DNA of 64,000 bases from Fundidesulfovibrio putealis DSM 16056 (GTDB lineage: Bacteria > Desulfobacterota > Desulfovibrionia > Desulfovibrionales > Desulfovibrionaceae): positions 1-64,000 of the forward strand of contig NZ_AUBQ01000015.1 in the NCBI RefSeq assembly GCF_000429325.1. Reading direction: 5' to 3'. Both the position numbers and the translations under genes were made by a program. Numbering within the stretch: position 1 is the stretch's first letter; every line of letters starts with the position of its first letter. Shown in pieces: positions 17,036 to 25,151 of this stretch. The notes below the pieces were generated by a model, which was given only the letters and a program-made list of their open reading frames with translations, did not search any database and was not told the DNA's origin.

Positions 17036-18466
17036 CTACACTCTGGCGAGGTTCCAGGGGAAGCCGACCAGGAGGAACACTCCGAGATACACGATGCCGA
17101 AGACCAGGCCCAGCAGCCAGAACTCTTTGCCCTTAACGTAGCCTGATCCGTAATAGATGGGCGAGGGGCCCGTGCCGTAGGGGGTGATGACCCCCATGAT
17201 GCCGAGCGTGGAGCACAGCAGCATGGACACCAGGGGCATGTTGATGCCCGGCACGGCCATGGCTGCGGCCAGCATCACCGGCAGCATGGCGGCCACGTGG
17301 GCGGTGACGCTTGCGAACATGTAATGGCTCGCGAAGAACACCACCACCAGCCCGATCATGGCCGCCGTGGGCGAGAGGCCCTGGAGCGAGCCGGAGATGG
17401 ACTTGGCGAACCAGTCCAGGAAGCCGGTCCTGGAGAGGCCGCCAGCCAGGGTGACCAGGGTGGCGAACCAGGCCAGCACGTTCCAGGCCTGTTTGTTGCT
17501 CACGATGTCGTCCCAGGTGACCACGTTGAACAGGCACATGAGGCAGATGGCCGCGATGGCCACGGTGGTGCCGTTGATCTCCTTGCCGAGGAGTATCCAG
17601 CAGGCCAGGGCTCCGGCGGCCAGGAGCCCCATGATGATCTCGCGCGCGGAGATGGAGCCCAGCTTGGCAAGCTCCCCGGCAGCCCAGATGGGCGCGTCGT
17701 CGGAGGATTTCTTCGTGGGCGGGTAGATCACGTAGGCCAGGAGCGGGGTGATCGCGAAGAGGATGATGCCCACGGGCAGGAAGCTCATGAACCAGTCGTT
17801 CCAGGAGAGGGTCACCTTGGCGGTCTTCTCCACCAGGGACTGGGCCAGCAGGTTGGGGGCGAGCGCGGTGAGGAACATGGAGGAGGTCACGCAGGTGGTG
17901 GCCAGGGCGGTCCACATCAGGTAGCCGCCCAGTCCGCGCGGGTTGTCCTCGGGGGTCGAGCCGTAGAGCGGCGGGATGTTCTTGATGATGGGGAAGATGG
18001 TGCCGCCGCTGCGGGCCGTGTTGGAGGGCATGAACGGAGCCAGGATCAGGTCGGCCAGGGCCACGGCGTACCCGAGGCCCAGGGCGCGCCTGCCCATGAG
18101 CTTGATGAGGGTCAGCGCGATGCGCTTGCCCAGGCCCGTTTTCTCATACCCCAGGGCGAACATGAAGGCCGCGAAGATGAGCCAGACCGTGCCGTCGGAG
18201 AAGCCGGACAAGGCCCACTTGATCGACTCTGCGGGGGTGCCCGCCTTGCCGGGTGCGGCGGGGATCAGGTTGAGCACGGCCACGAGGGAGACTCCCAGGA
18301 GCCCGGCCAGGGCGGGGGCGATGGGCTCGAGGACCAGGGCGGCGACAACGGCCACGAAGATCGCGAAATAGGTCCAGGCGCCGGAGGACAGCCCTGCCGG
18401 AGCGGGCAGAAGCCAAAGGGTCAATCCTGCGATCACCGGGATCAGGGCTTTCACGTTCAGTTTCAT
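17036..18466 (-). CDS. DASS family dicarboxylate/anion transporter (CitT/TtdT-like)
   Basis: Inner-membrane carrier of 476 residues with 11-13 hydrophobic segments, in the divalent anion:sodium symporter family (SLC13/CitT). Diagnostic motifs are the substrate-binding signature MPSNTARSGGTIFPI and its second-repeat counterpart ending in TPYGTGPSPIYYGSGY. Members of this subgroup move citrate, malate, tartrate, succinate or 2-oxoglutarate, sometimes by exchange. Placement upstream of the fumarase-type hydro-lyase suggests import of malate, fumarate or tartrate. The ATG at 18466 has GAGGAGCAACG upstream. A sigma54 promoter lies about 130 nt upstream of the start. Confidence 0.92.
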   Translation of the reverse strand: MKLNVKALIPVIAGLTLWLLPAPAGLSSGAWTYFAIFVAVVAALVLEPIAPALAGLLGVSLVAVLNLIPAAPGKAGTPAESIKWALSGFSDGTVWLIFAAFMFALGYEKTGLGKRIALTLIKLMGRRALGLGYAVALADLILAPFMPSNTARSGGTIFPIIKNIPPLYGSTPEDNPRGLGGYLMWTALATTCVTSSMFLTALAPNLLAQSLVEKTAKVTLSWNDWFMSFLPVGIILFAITPLLAYVIYPPTKKSSDDAPIWAAGELAKLGSISAREIIMGLLAAGALACWILLGKEINGTTVAIAAICLMCLFNVVTWDDIVSNKQAWNVLAWFATLVTLAGGLSRTGFLDWFAKSISGSLQGLSPTAAMIGLVVVFFASHYMFASVTAHVAAMLPVMLAAAMAVPGINMPLVSMLLCSTLGIMGVITPYGTGPSPIYYGSGYVKGKEFWLLGLVFGIVYLGVFLLVGFPWNLARV

Positions 18467-18606
18467 CGTTGCTCCTCTCATGGTGTTCTGGTCATGGTGT
18501 TCTGGCCGCCCGGCTATGCCGCGCATGTCTTGCCGCCGGGCGTGGGCAGGACACGATACGCCGATGTGCCGCCCTTCGTGGCGCGGCGGGACGCTCACGA
18601 TGAATA

Positions 18607-18622
18607 GGCAAGGTTGATGCCA
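18607..18622 (-). promoter_or_regulatory. Sigma54 (RpoN) promoter, -24/-12
   Basis: On the minus strand the sequence reads TGGCATCAACCTTGCC. It matches the sigma54 consensus TGGCAC-N5-TTGC with the required spacing between the GG and GC dinucleotides; only the C of GGCAC is changed. It points toward the DASS gene and predicts a start near 18595. Confidence 0.65.
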
Positions 18623-18750
18623 GCCCTGTTTGTCGAGAATATACAGTGAGATAGAGCGCTTGTGCGGCGGGGTGTCGGCAAAGGAGGATAACCTGGATTA
18701 TGGCAAATGTTGGCAGGGCAACATAATGCAGCATTTCCAGTGTATTACGT

Positions 18751-18770
18751 GCAATTCCTGAAGGAATGGC
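18751..18770. promoter_or_regulatory. Palindrome, candidate enhancer site for a sigma54 activator
   Basis: Arms GCAATTCCT and AGGAATGGC pair over nine positions with one mismatch and a 2-nt centre. It lies ~130 bp upstream of the sigma54 promoter, a normal distance for an upstream activating sequence. The protein that binds it is inferred, not shown. Confidence 0.4.
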
Positions 18771-18813
18771 CATAACCTGGGCTATGAGGGTTCGCCCTGG
18801 TCTGGGGGGCGGC

Positions 18814-20019
18814 TTATTGCGCCGTGTCGTCGATCATGAAGGCTGCGCAGCCGGTATTGTTGAATTTTTCGCAGTTCTCCAGGGCCTTTCGGGCGGCCTC
18901 CTCTGCGGTGCGCTTGCCCGAAGCCCAGCCGTAGCCGCCCTTGCTCCCCATGAAGAAGGACTTGTGGGGCGGGGACTCCAGGTAGTTTTCGAAGTCCGTC
19001 CTGCCTTTTTCGGACAGTTTGCGGGGAGCGGGGACCTTGGGCCGCTCCACAGCCATGGGCGCGGCGCGTTGCCTCAGGCCGCAGGTTGCCAGGAATGCGT
19101 CCACATAGGGCGTCCATTGGGGGATGCCCAGGCGGGAGAAGAGAGTATGCCCATCCTCTCCAAAGGCGGGTGCCATGACGAATTGGGCCTTGCCTCCGGC
19201 GGAGGTGTAGGCGGCGTACAGCTCGCGTGCGAGCCCAGGCCCGAAGAAGCGGTCGTTCTCGCTGTAGACGAAGAGCGCCGGGACGCGCGCGGTGCGGCCA
19301 TACTGGGCGAAGGCGCTCACCAGGTTGGATGGCTTGATCACCACGTCGGGCGCCTTGGAGCCTTTGCCCCCCGCGAAGTTGATGACGGCCACCACGCCCT
19401 GAGGCGGGTCCGAGGCCAGGGCCAGGGTGGCAAGGCCGCCTGCGGATTGCCCCACGCAGATGATCGTGTCCGGGTCCACGTAGGGCATGGTCTTCATGAA
19501 ACGGATGGCCTCGCGGATGTCCTCGGCGGCCTTGCGGCCTGATGCGGCGTAGTCCGGGTCGTCGCCGGGGCCGACGCCTTCCACGAAGCCCCCGGCGGAG
19601 GAGCCGTAGCCCCGGCGCATGAAAACCAGCACGACAAAACCCCTGCGGGCAAACTCCTCAGCCTCCCGCAGCCTGGAGATGGCGTTCATGCCCGGCCGGT
19701 CCTTGGGGTCCCGGGGGGTGCCGTGGCTTATCACCACCAGGGGATGGCGCGAGGCGTCGCCGGGGCGGACCACCACGGCCTCCAGGAGGGTGGGGGGGCC
19801 GCCCTGGCTGAACCTGGCCGGGAGGGACATCTCCTCCACCAGCAGCGCGGCCCAGGCGGAGCGTGCGCCGCCTGGGGCCAGGCCGCCCAGCAGAAGCAGG
19901 CAGGCCAACAAAGCGGCCAGCATGTTTGGGATCCCGGCTGCGCTGCGCGGTCCTGATCCTGGAGCCAGCCGATGCAAACCCGATGGGAGCGGAACGTGAC
20001 ATGGGAATCGTGCGGGCAT
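18814..20019 (-). CDS. Secreted alpha/beta hydrolase (dienelactone-hydrolase-like) with Cys-containing C-terminal extension
   Basis: A 401-residue protein with a hydrophobic stretch LAALLACLLLLGG near residue 34 that reads as an export signal after a long n-region. The hydrolase fold has VVISHGTPRDP (oxyanion region), the nucleophile elbow ICVGQSAGG, SENDRFF (acid) and DGHTLF (histidine). After residue ~335 comes an extra segment (FENYLESPPHKSFFMGSKGGYGWASGKRTAEEAARKALENCE) with two cysteines that could form a disulfide. I chose the ATG at 20019 for its AGGAG six nt upstream; an ATG at 19923 starts directly at the hydrophobic core. The substrate is unknown. Confidence 0.78.
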   Translation of the reverse strand: MPARFPCHVPLPSGLHRLAPGSGPRSAAGIPNMLAALLACLLLLGGLAPGGARSAWAALLVEEMSLPARFSQGGPPTLLEAVVVRPGDASRHPLVVISHGTPRDPKDRPGMNAISRLREAEEFARRGFVVLVFMRRGYGSSAGGFVEGVGPGDDPDYAASGRKAAEDIREAIRFMKTMPYVDPDTIICVGQSAGGLATLALASDPPQGVVAVINFAGGKGSKAPDVVIKPSNLVSAFAQYGRTARVPALFVYSENDRFFGPGLARELYAAYTSAGGKAQFVMAPAFGEDGHTLFSRLGIPQWTPYVDAFLATCGLRQRAAPMAVERPKVPAPRKLSEKGRTDFENYLESPPHKSFFMGSKGGYGWASGKRTAEEAARKALENCEKFNNTGCAAFMIDDTAQ

Positions 20020-20243
20020 CTCATACTCCTGGCCCATGTCCGGGGTGATTTGTGGGGGGACGCGGGGCATCGGCACAATACCTGTGAAAAACAAAGACAT
20101 GGAAGTCAAGACGCGCACAGTCGCGCCTGACCGGATCGTCGGCGGCGTGTTGCCGCAGGGGGGCTGTCCGGGCTGCGCCGCAGGACCAATCCGCCTGCCG
20201 CGCCCGGTCAGGCGGAGGGGGGAGCCACGACGCCCCTGGATGG

Positions 20244-21656
20244 TCAGTCGCCTGCTGGCTGGCGCATGAGCTTCAGGCGCTTGCTGAGGGCTGGCTGGGA
20301 GATGCCCAGCAGGCGGGCGGCCAGGGTCTGGTTGCCGCCCGAGCGGTTCATGGCTTCCTCCACCAGCGCCCGCGCCGCTTCGGAGAAGCTGGGGAGGCGT
20401 TCGAACGCGGTGAAGGGGTTCATGGCCGGGGCGGGCGGGGCTGTGGCAGACTGCCCGATGGCCTTGAGGAAGGTCTCCATGGAGAGCATCCTGCCGGGGT
20501 GGACGCTCACCGCGTCGTAGACCATGGCCTTGAGCTCGCGGATGTTGCCGGGAAAGGCGTAGGCCGCCAGCCTTTGCGCCAGTTCGGGCGGAGGTGTGGG
20601 CTTTTTCTTGCCCAGGGCCTGGGCCGCCTCCTCCAGGAAGTGGTGCAGCAGGGGCTCCATGTCCTCGGTGCGCTCCCGCAGGGGCGGGATGTGCACGTGA
20701 TGGGTGCGCAGGCGGTAATACAGGTCGCGCCTGAATTCCCCTTTGGCCTCCTTGGCGGCCAGGTCGCAGTGGGTGGCCACGATGACCCGCGCCTTGAGGC
20801 GCTTGGGCTGGTCGCTCCCAAGGGGGAAGTATTCGCCCTGCTGAAGCAGGCGCAACAGCTTCACCTGGGAGGCGATGGACAGGTCGCCGATTTCGTCCAG
20901 GAAAAGTGTCCCTCCGGCGGCCTCCTCCACCATGCCCTTCCTGGGCGCGTCCGCGCCGGTGAATGCGCCGCGCACGTGCCCGAACAGGGTGTCGGCGAAC
21001 ATGGAGTCGTCCAGGCCCGCCACGTTGACGCAGGCCATGGGGCCGGAGCGGCCCGAGAGGGCGTGCGCCGCCCTGACCACGTCCTCCTTGCCCACGCCGG
21101 ACTCGCCGGTGACCAGAAGCGGCTGGGGGCTCTGGGCCACGGCCTCCACGTAGGCGAAAACGGCCCGCATCAGGCGGCTGCGGGTGATGATGCCCGCGAA
21201 GGCGCCGGGTGTGAGCGGCCCGCCGGAGGCCAATCGGCTCAGGGCCTCGCGGTTTTCGTCGCGCAGCTCCAGCATGCGTACGGCGCGCAGCACGCCGCCC
21301 ACGATGCGGTCCTCCTCGTCGGTCTTCACGAAGTAGTCGTAGGCCCCGAGCTTCATGCAGCGCACAGCGCTCTCCAGCTGGTTGAGCCCGCTGACCACGA
21401 TGCGCACGATCTCGGGGTGGCGCTCCCCGATGACGGCCAGCAGCTCCTCGCCGGACATGCCGGGCATGGTGAGGTCCACGATGGCGAGCTCCACGTGGCC
21501 GCGCGCCAGAATCTCCAACGCCTCCGCGCCGCTCTGGCAGGCCACGATGTTGGTGAGCCCCGCCGCTGATTCCAGCGTGAGCGAGAGCGAACGCAGCCAG
21601 GCCGGTTCGTCGTCCACGAGCAGTATGGTGAAGGACGGGTAGAGGGACGCGCTCAT
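20244..21656 (-). CDS. Sigma54-dependent response regulator (NtrC/DctD family)
   Basis: A 470-residue activator. The receiver domain has acidic D15/D16, phospho-acceptor D61 (AIVDLTMPG) and K111. The AAA+ domain has Walker A GESGVGKE (184-191), the sigma54-contacting GAFTGA loop (230-235) and Walker B GGTLFLDEIGDL. The C-terminal Fis-type helix-turn-helix is GGNQTLAARLLGISQPALSKRL. The key residues are intact, so phosphorylation-dependent activation of RpoN promoters is expected. The start overlaps the kinase stop (ATGA). Together with the kinase it resembles DctB/DctD in logic, and a sigma54 promoter lies ~1.6 kb away upstream of the DASS operon (inferred target). Confidence 0.94.
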   Translation of the reverse strand: MSASLYPSFTILLVDDEPAWLRSLSLTLESAAGLTNIVACQSGAEALEILARGHVELAIVDLTMPGMSGEELLAVIGERHPEIVRIVVSGLNQLESAVRCMKLGAYDYFVKTDEEDRIVGGVLRAVRMLELRDENREALSRLASGGPLTPGAFAGIITRSRLMRAVFAYVEAVAQSPQPLLVTGESGVGKEDVVRAAHALSGRSGPMACVNVAGLDDSMFADTLFGHVRGAFTGADAPRKGMVEEAAGGTLFLDEIGDLSIASQVKLLRLLQQGEYFPLGSDQPKRLKARVIVATHCDLAAKEAKGEFRRDLYYRLRTHHVHIPPLRERTEDMEPLLHHFLEEAAQALGKKKPTPPPELAQRLAAYAFPGNIRELKAMVYDAVSVHPGRMLSMETFLKAIGQSATAPPAPAMNPFTAFERLPSFSEAARALVEEAMNRSGGNQTLAARLLGISQPALSKRLKLMRQPAGD

Positions 21657-23395
21657 GGGGTCGGCTCCTGGGGGGCGGCGGGCAGGCTTACGGTGACGAT
21701 GGTCCCGGCTCCGGGTTCGGACTGGAATTCCAGCGCGCCCCCCAGGTCCTTGACGATTCCGGCGGACACGGAAAGGCCCAGGCCGGTTCCGCCCATGCCG
21801 CGCTTGGTGGTGAAGAACGGGTCGGTGAGGCGGGGCAGGTTCTCCGCCGCGATGCCGGTGCCTTCGTCGGCCACGGTCAGGTACACGGAGTCCGAGGCGG
21901 AGTCGTAGCCGGTGGCCACTTCCACGGCCCGGTCCCTGCCGGGCAGGGCCTGGCAGGCGTTCAGCACCAGGTTGATCACCACCTGCTCTATGCGCTGGGA
22001 ACTGCCCAGCACCGGGGGCAGGTCGCGCTCCAGCCGGACGGTGAACCGGTCGGTGGCCTTTTTGATGTTGGGCTCCACCAAGCGCAGGGCCTTGGCCACG
22101 GCGTCGCTCAGGTCCACCGGGGCGCGGTCGCCGCCTTCGTCGATGCGCCCGAAGTCCTTCAGGTCGTTGACGATGCGCTTGATGCGCTGTGCGCCCTCCT
22201 GCATCTCCTCCAGCATGGCGGGCAGCTCCTGGCGCATGCGTTCGTAGGGCAGGCCGCCCAGGGTGAAGCTGCCCTGGAGCTTTGCGTACTCGTCCAGGAT
22301 GCGCATGGCGTCCGTCTGGGCTTTTTTCAGGAGCGGGATGTTCAGGAGGATGAGGCCGTTGGGGTTGTTTATTTCGTGGGCCACGCCCGTGACCAGCACG
22401 CCAAGCGCCGCCATCTTGTCGGCCTGCACCAGCTGCTGCTGGTGGCGGTGGAGCTGGTCCAGGGCCGTGGAGAGCGATCTGGTGCGTTCGGCCACCTTCA
22501 TGCGCAGCGTGTGGGTCCAGAAGACCGAGCCGCCAAGCAGCAGCAGCAGCGGGATGAAGATAAGCGAAAGCGACCTGAGGGTCTCGCGCCAGTGGATGCG
22601 CTGGCCTTCCAGCACCCCCAGCCACTTCAGGCGGATTTCTTCATATTTTCCGGTCTGGTCCAGGATGGCCAGCCCTTCGCTGAAGCGCCCCAACAGCACG
22701 TCGTTGCCCTTCTTCACCGCGTAGCCGTAGCGCACGGTGGCCACGCCCTTGGCCACGGCCTCCACGTTGTCCAGATGGTTTTCCCGGATGATGTACATGC
22801 CCGGCAGCATGGCGGTCACGGCGAAGTCGCAGCGTCCGGCTGCCAGCAGGCGCAGCGCGTCGGCCGGGGTGTCGCTGAAGACGAGGTCCTGCTCGAAACC
22901 CATCTGCCTGATGGTGTCGTGCATGATGCCGCCCTTGTGCAGCGCGATCACGGAGCCGCGAAGATCTTCCAGGGACGCTACGGCAGGGGTGCCCTTGCGG
23001 GCGAACACGGCGTGGTTGACCGTGGTGTGGGGCGGGGTGAAGTCCACCTCCTGCAAGCGCTCCTCGGAGAAGGACATGCCCTGCAGGATGTCCACGCGTC
23101 CCTCGGCCAGGGCGGTGCGCATCTCGTTCCAGGCCCCCAGGCGGAACTCCACCCGCATGCCCATGACCTCGGCGATGGCGCGGGTCAGGTCCACGTTGTA
23201 GCCTGCGGGCTGGCCGTTCTTGTCCAGAAACTCGTAGGGGGGGTAGTCGCGGTCGCCGCCCACGATGACCGGGCGGCCAATCCCCGGAATGCCTTGGGTT
23301 GGAGTGGACTGGACCTGCGCGCCACACACTTGCGCCCCGCCGGCGAGGAGGGCGGCGAGGGCGAAAAGGGCGGCGAGGATGATGTGTTTGTGCAT
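21653..23395 (-). CDS. Histidine kinase with periplasmic solute-binding (PBPb) sensor
   Basis: A 580-residue kinase. A signal peptide (1-25) leads into a bacterial solute-binding-protein type 3 domain (~42-262: RDYPPYEFLDKNGQPAGYNVDL, GRVDILQGMSFSEER, ALHKGGIMHDTI). A membrane segment (~276-294), a short coiled coil, HisKA with His340 in VAHEINNP, and an HATPase (VVINLVLNACQAL, VADEGTGI, GMGGTGLGLSVS) follow. The sensor fold binds amino acids or organic acids in relatives; the ligand here is unknown. It forms an operon with the sigma54 activator that follows with ATGA overlap. Confidence 0.93.
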   Translation of the reverse strand: MHKHIILAALFALAALLAGGAQVCGAQVQSTPTQGIPGIGRPVIVGGDRDYPPYEFLDKNGQPAGYNVDLTRAIAEVMGMRVEFRLGAWNEMRTALAEGRVDILQGMSFSEERLQEVDFTPPHTTVNHAVFARKGTPAVASLEDLRGSVIALHKGGIMHDTIRQMGFEQDLVFSDTPADALRLLAAGRCDFAVTAMLPGMYIIRENHLDNVEAVAKGVATVRYGYAVKKGNDVLLGRFSEGLAILDQTGKYEEIRLKWLGVLEGQRIHWRETLRSLSLIFIPLLLLLGGSVFWTHTLRMKVAERTRSLSTALDQLHRHQQQLVQADKMAALGVLVTGVAHEINNPNGLILLNIPLLKKAQTDAMRILDEYAKLQGSFTLGGLPYERMRQELPAMLEEMQEGAQRIKRIVNDLKDFGRIDEGGDRAPVDLSDAVAKALRLVEPNIKKATDRFTVRLERDLPPVLGSSQRIEQVVINLVLNACQALPGRDRAVEVATGYDSASDSVYLTVADEGTGIAAENLPRLTDPFFTTKRGMGGTGLGLSVSAGIVKDLGGALEFQSEPGAGTIVTVSLPAAPQEPTP

Positions 23396-23661
23396 GGCGT
23401 CCCGGCTGGCCGCGCGGGAATAACGCGGCGCCTCCCCAGGAGCTATAACGGAGGGGAGCTCGCAAGCCAAGGCCGCCGGGGGCATTGCGAGGGGCGGCCC
23501 TGGCGCATCGGCCGTGTGCGGCACGGATGAACGTGCCCGGAAATGCTTCGCATTACGAAGCAATCTGGTCCGCTGCGGATGTGAGTGAACAATATCCCAT
23601 GCTTTCGGCGTAGCAACCCCTGATGACAGGCTCGAGAGGCTATTTACTTTTTTCAATCATC

Positions 23662-23690
23662 TTGACTCAAACCTGTCAGGCGTCTACACG
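23662..23690 (+). promoter_or_regulatory. Sigma70-type promoter of the alpha/beta hydrolase
   Basis: TTGACT and TACACG separated by 17 nt, 55 nt upstream of the ATG. The -35 is good and the -10 is weak. Confidence 0.45.
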
Positions 23691-23716
23691 ATGGAGTGAT
23701 TCTCCGTCATTCATCC

Positions 23717-23729
23717 TGTATTCAATACA
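23717..23729. promoter_or_regulatory. Palindrome in the hydrolase leader, candidate operator
   Basis: TGTATT-C-AATACA, perfect 6-bp arms in an otherwise GC-rich region, just downstream of the predicted transcription start. Confidence 0.4.
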
Positions 23730-23744
23730 TTCCAGGGAGTTCAC

Positions 23745-24566
23745 ATGAGCACTTTCAAAACCAAAGACGGCGTCTCAATCTATTACAAGGACTGGGGCTC
23801 GGGCCAGCCCGTGGTGTTCTCGCACGGCTGGCCGCTCAGCGCCGACGCCTGGGACGCCCAGATGGTGTTTCTGGGCGAGCGCGGCTACCGGGTCATCGCC
23901 CACGACCGGCGCGGACATGGCCGCTCCGACCAGACCTGGGACGGCAACGACATGGACACATACGCGGACGATCTGGCCGCGCTGTTCGAGACGCTGGACC
24001 TGAAGAACGCGGTCATGGTGGGGCACTCAACCGGCGGGGGCGAGGTGGCCCGCTACATCGGCCGCCACGGTACGTCTCGCGTGGCCAAGGCGGTGCTCCT
24101 GGGAGCGGTGCCTCCGCTCATGCTGAAGACCCCGGCCAATCCGGGCGGGTTGCCCATGGAAGTCTTCGACGCAATCCGCGCCGGAGTGTTGAGCGACCGC
24201 TCACAGTTCTTCATGGACCTGACCATGCCGTTCTACGGCTACAACCGTACCGGGGCCGAAGTCTCGCAGGGCGTGCGCGATTCGTTCTGGCTCCAGGGCA
24301 TGCAGGCCGGTTTCAAACCCGTGCTTGACTGCATCAGGCAGTTCTCCGAGACCGACTTCACCGAGGATTTGAAGAAGTTCGACGTGCCCACCCTGTTCAT
24401 CCACGGCGACGACGACCAGATCGTCCCCATCGGCGCGTCGGCCATGCTCGCCGTGAAGCTGGTGAAGAGCGCGACCCTCAAGGTCTATCCTGGCGCGCCG
24501 CACGGCCTGGCTACCACGATGCAGGACGAGTTCAACGCCGACCTGCTGGCCTTCATCAAGTCCTAG
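23745..24566 (+). CDS. Alpha/beta hydrolase (arylesterase / non-haem chloroperoxidase type)
   Basis: A cytoplasmic hydrolase of 273 residues, the normal length for the cofactor-free haloperoxidase/arylesterase group. It has [13 protein letters not shown] (oxyanion hole), the nucleophile elbow VGHSTGGGE, the acid in [11 protein letters not shown] and the catalytic histidine in GAPHGLA. The oxygen-independent esterase activity is the more certain reading; haloperoxidase activity is often a side reaction in this group. Start: GGGAG six nt before the ATG. It is followed by a possible hairpin terminator and appears monocistronic. Confidence 0.9.
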   Translation: MSTFKTKDGVSIYYKDWGSGQPVVFSHGWPLSADAWDAQMVFLGERGYRVIAHDRRGHGRSDQTWDGNDMDTYADDLAALFETLDLKNAVMVGHSTGGGEVARYIGRHGTSRVAKAVLLGAVPPLMLKTPANPGGLPMEVFDAIRAGVLSDRSQFFMDLTMPFYGYNRTGAEVSQGVRDSFWLQGMQAGFKPVLDCIRQFSETDFTEDLKKFDVPTLFIHGDDDQIVPIGASAMLAVKLVKSATLKVYPGAPHGLATTMQDEFNADLLAFIKS

Positions 24567-24591
24567 CGTGACGGCGGCTTTCCCCCGCCGG

Positions 24592-24627
24592 AGTGGTGAG
24601 AAGCCGCTCCGGTGGGCGGGAGGCTTT
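24592..24627 (+). terminator. Probable terminator after the alpha/beta hydrolase
   Basis: CCGGAGTGG and CCGCTCCGG pair over 9 bp (one G-T) with a 7-nt loop. The TTTTT tract comes only ~10 nt later, so the terminator is imperfect. Confidence 0.4.
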
Positions 24628-24635
24628 TTCACAGG

Positions 24636-24664
24636 TTGACAGTACTTTTTGTGATGCTTATTTT
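24636..24664 (+). promoter_or_regulatory. Sigma70 promoter of the antitoxin gene
   Basis: A perfect -35 TTGACA, 17-nt spacer, and -10 TATTTT. Predicted start near 24671, giving a ~30-nt leader. Confidence 0.65.
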
Positions 24665-24673
24665 GATGTCAAA
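24662..24673. promoter_or_regulatory. Palindromic operator overlapping the antitoxin -10
   Basis: TTTGA-TG-TCAAA overlaps the last bases of the -10. Phd/YefM antitoxins repress their own promoter by binding such palindromes, so autoregulation is inferred. Confidence 0.45.
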
Positions 24674-24699
24674 TTCGCATCGTGAAAGGTGTTGCCGCC

Positions 24700-24945
24700 A
24701 TGCAGACCATCTACGCCGACAAGACAGTGAGCGTCACCGAACTCAAACGGAACTTCAGCGCCATCCTGAACGAAGCCGGGAACGACCCGGTGGCGGTGCT
24801 GAACCACAACAAGCCGGAAGCCTACCTGCTCTCTGCCGAGCACTACGCGCGGCTGCTGGAACGGCTGGAGGACCTGGAGGACGCCCGGTTGGTCCGGGAA
24901 CGCTCAGGTGGGCCTTTCGTGGAAGTGGACATTGATGAGCTTTAG
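24700..24945 (+). CDS. Orphan Phd/YefM (StbD-like) antitoxin
   Basis: An 81-residue protein starting MQTIYADKTVSVTELKRNFSAIL, the N-terminal DNA-binding domain of the Phd/YefM family. A helical segment with AVLNHNKPEAYLLS and an acidic C-terminus that normally wraps the toxin follow. The start at 24700 gives the family length; a GTG at 24682 is in frame. No RelE/ParE/Doc-type toxin follows: the next gene is ychF, and the 206-nt gap encodes only a 39-codon frame with no toxin features. It may be a solitary regulator or a remnant of a lost pair. Confidence 0.85.
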   Translation: MQTIYADKTVSVTELKRNFSAILNEAGNDPVAVLNHNKPEAYLLSAEHYARLLERLEDLEDARLVRERSGGPFVEVDIDEL

Positions 24946-25151
24946 GCTGCTCTCTCACGCCCCTCGCATTTGTCCTGCCCGCGTCACTACTCACTTCCAC
25001 CTCACCCACGGTCGACCGCGTTCATGGCTGGACTCCTGCGTCAAGCCAGGGTAAGAGCCATCGGCTTCACCCCGCTTCGCAGCCGCACAACGGCGGCACA
25101 GAGCACGGAACGCTTCCCCGCATCGCGGGAGATCAATCATAAGGTACTGAA

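Larger units (their letters stand above)
18467..18813. other. Gene-free regulatory region upstream of the DASS operon
   Basis: Carries an exact 14-bp tandem duplication (tcatggtgttctgg, 18478-18505) in the leader, the sigma54 promoter at 18607-18622 and three imperfect palindromes at 18688-18701, 18751-18770 and 18771-18786. The first and third palindromes share ATAACCTGG as a direct repeat. It also contains the end of the hydrolase gene's downstream region. No gene is supported. Confidence 0.6.
23396..23744. other. Divergent intergenic region between kinase and hydrolase
   Basis: Carries the plus-strand promoter at 23662-23690 and a palindrome at 23717-23729 for the hydrolase. On the kinase side I see only a weak GGGA ribosome site and no convincing promoter. 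No gene is supported. Confidence 0.55.

Noticed and set aside
18492-18773. A 93-codon frame in the regulatory region
   Set aside because: It overlaps the sigma54 promoter and has no family features.
21657-22625. Long N-terminal extension of the response regulator frame
   Set aside because: It overlaps the kinase gene in another frame; the receiver domain starts right after the ATG at 21656.
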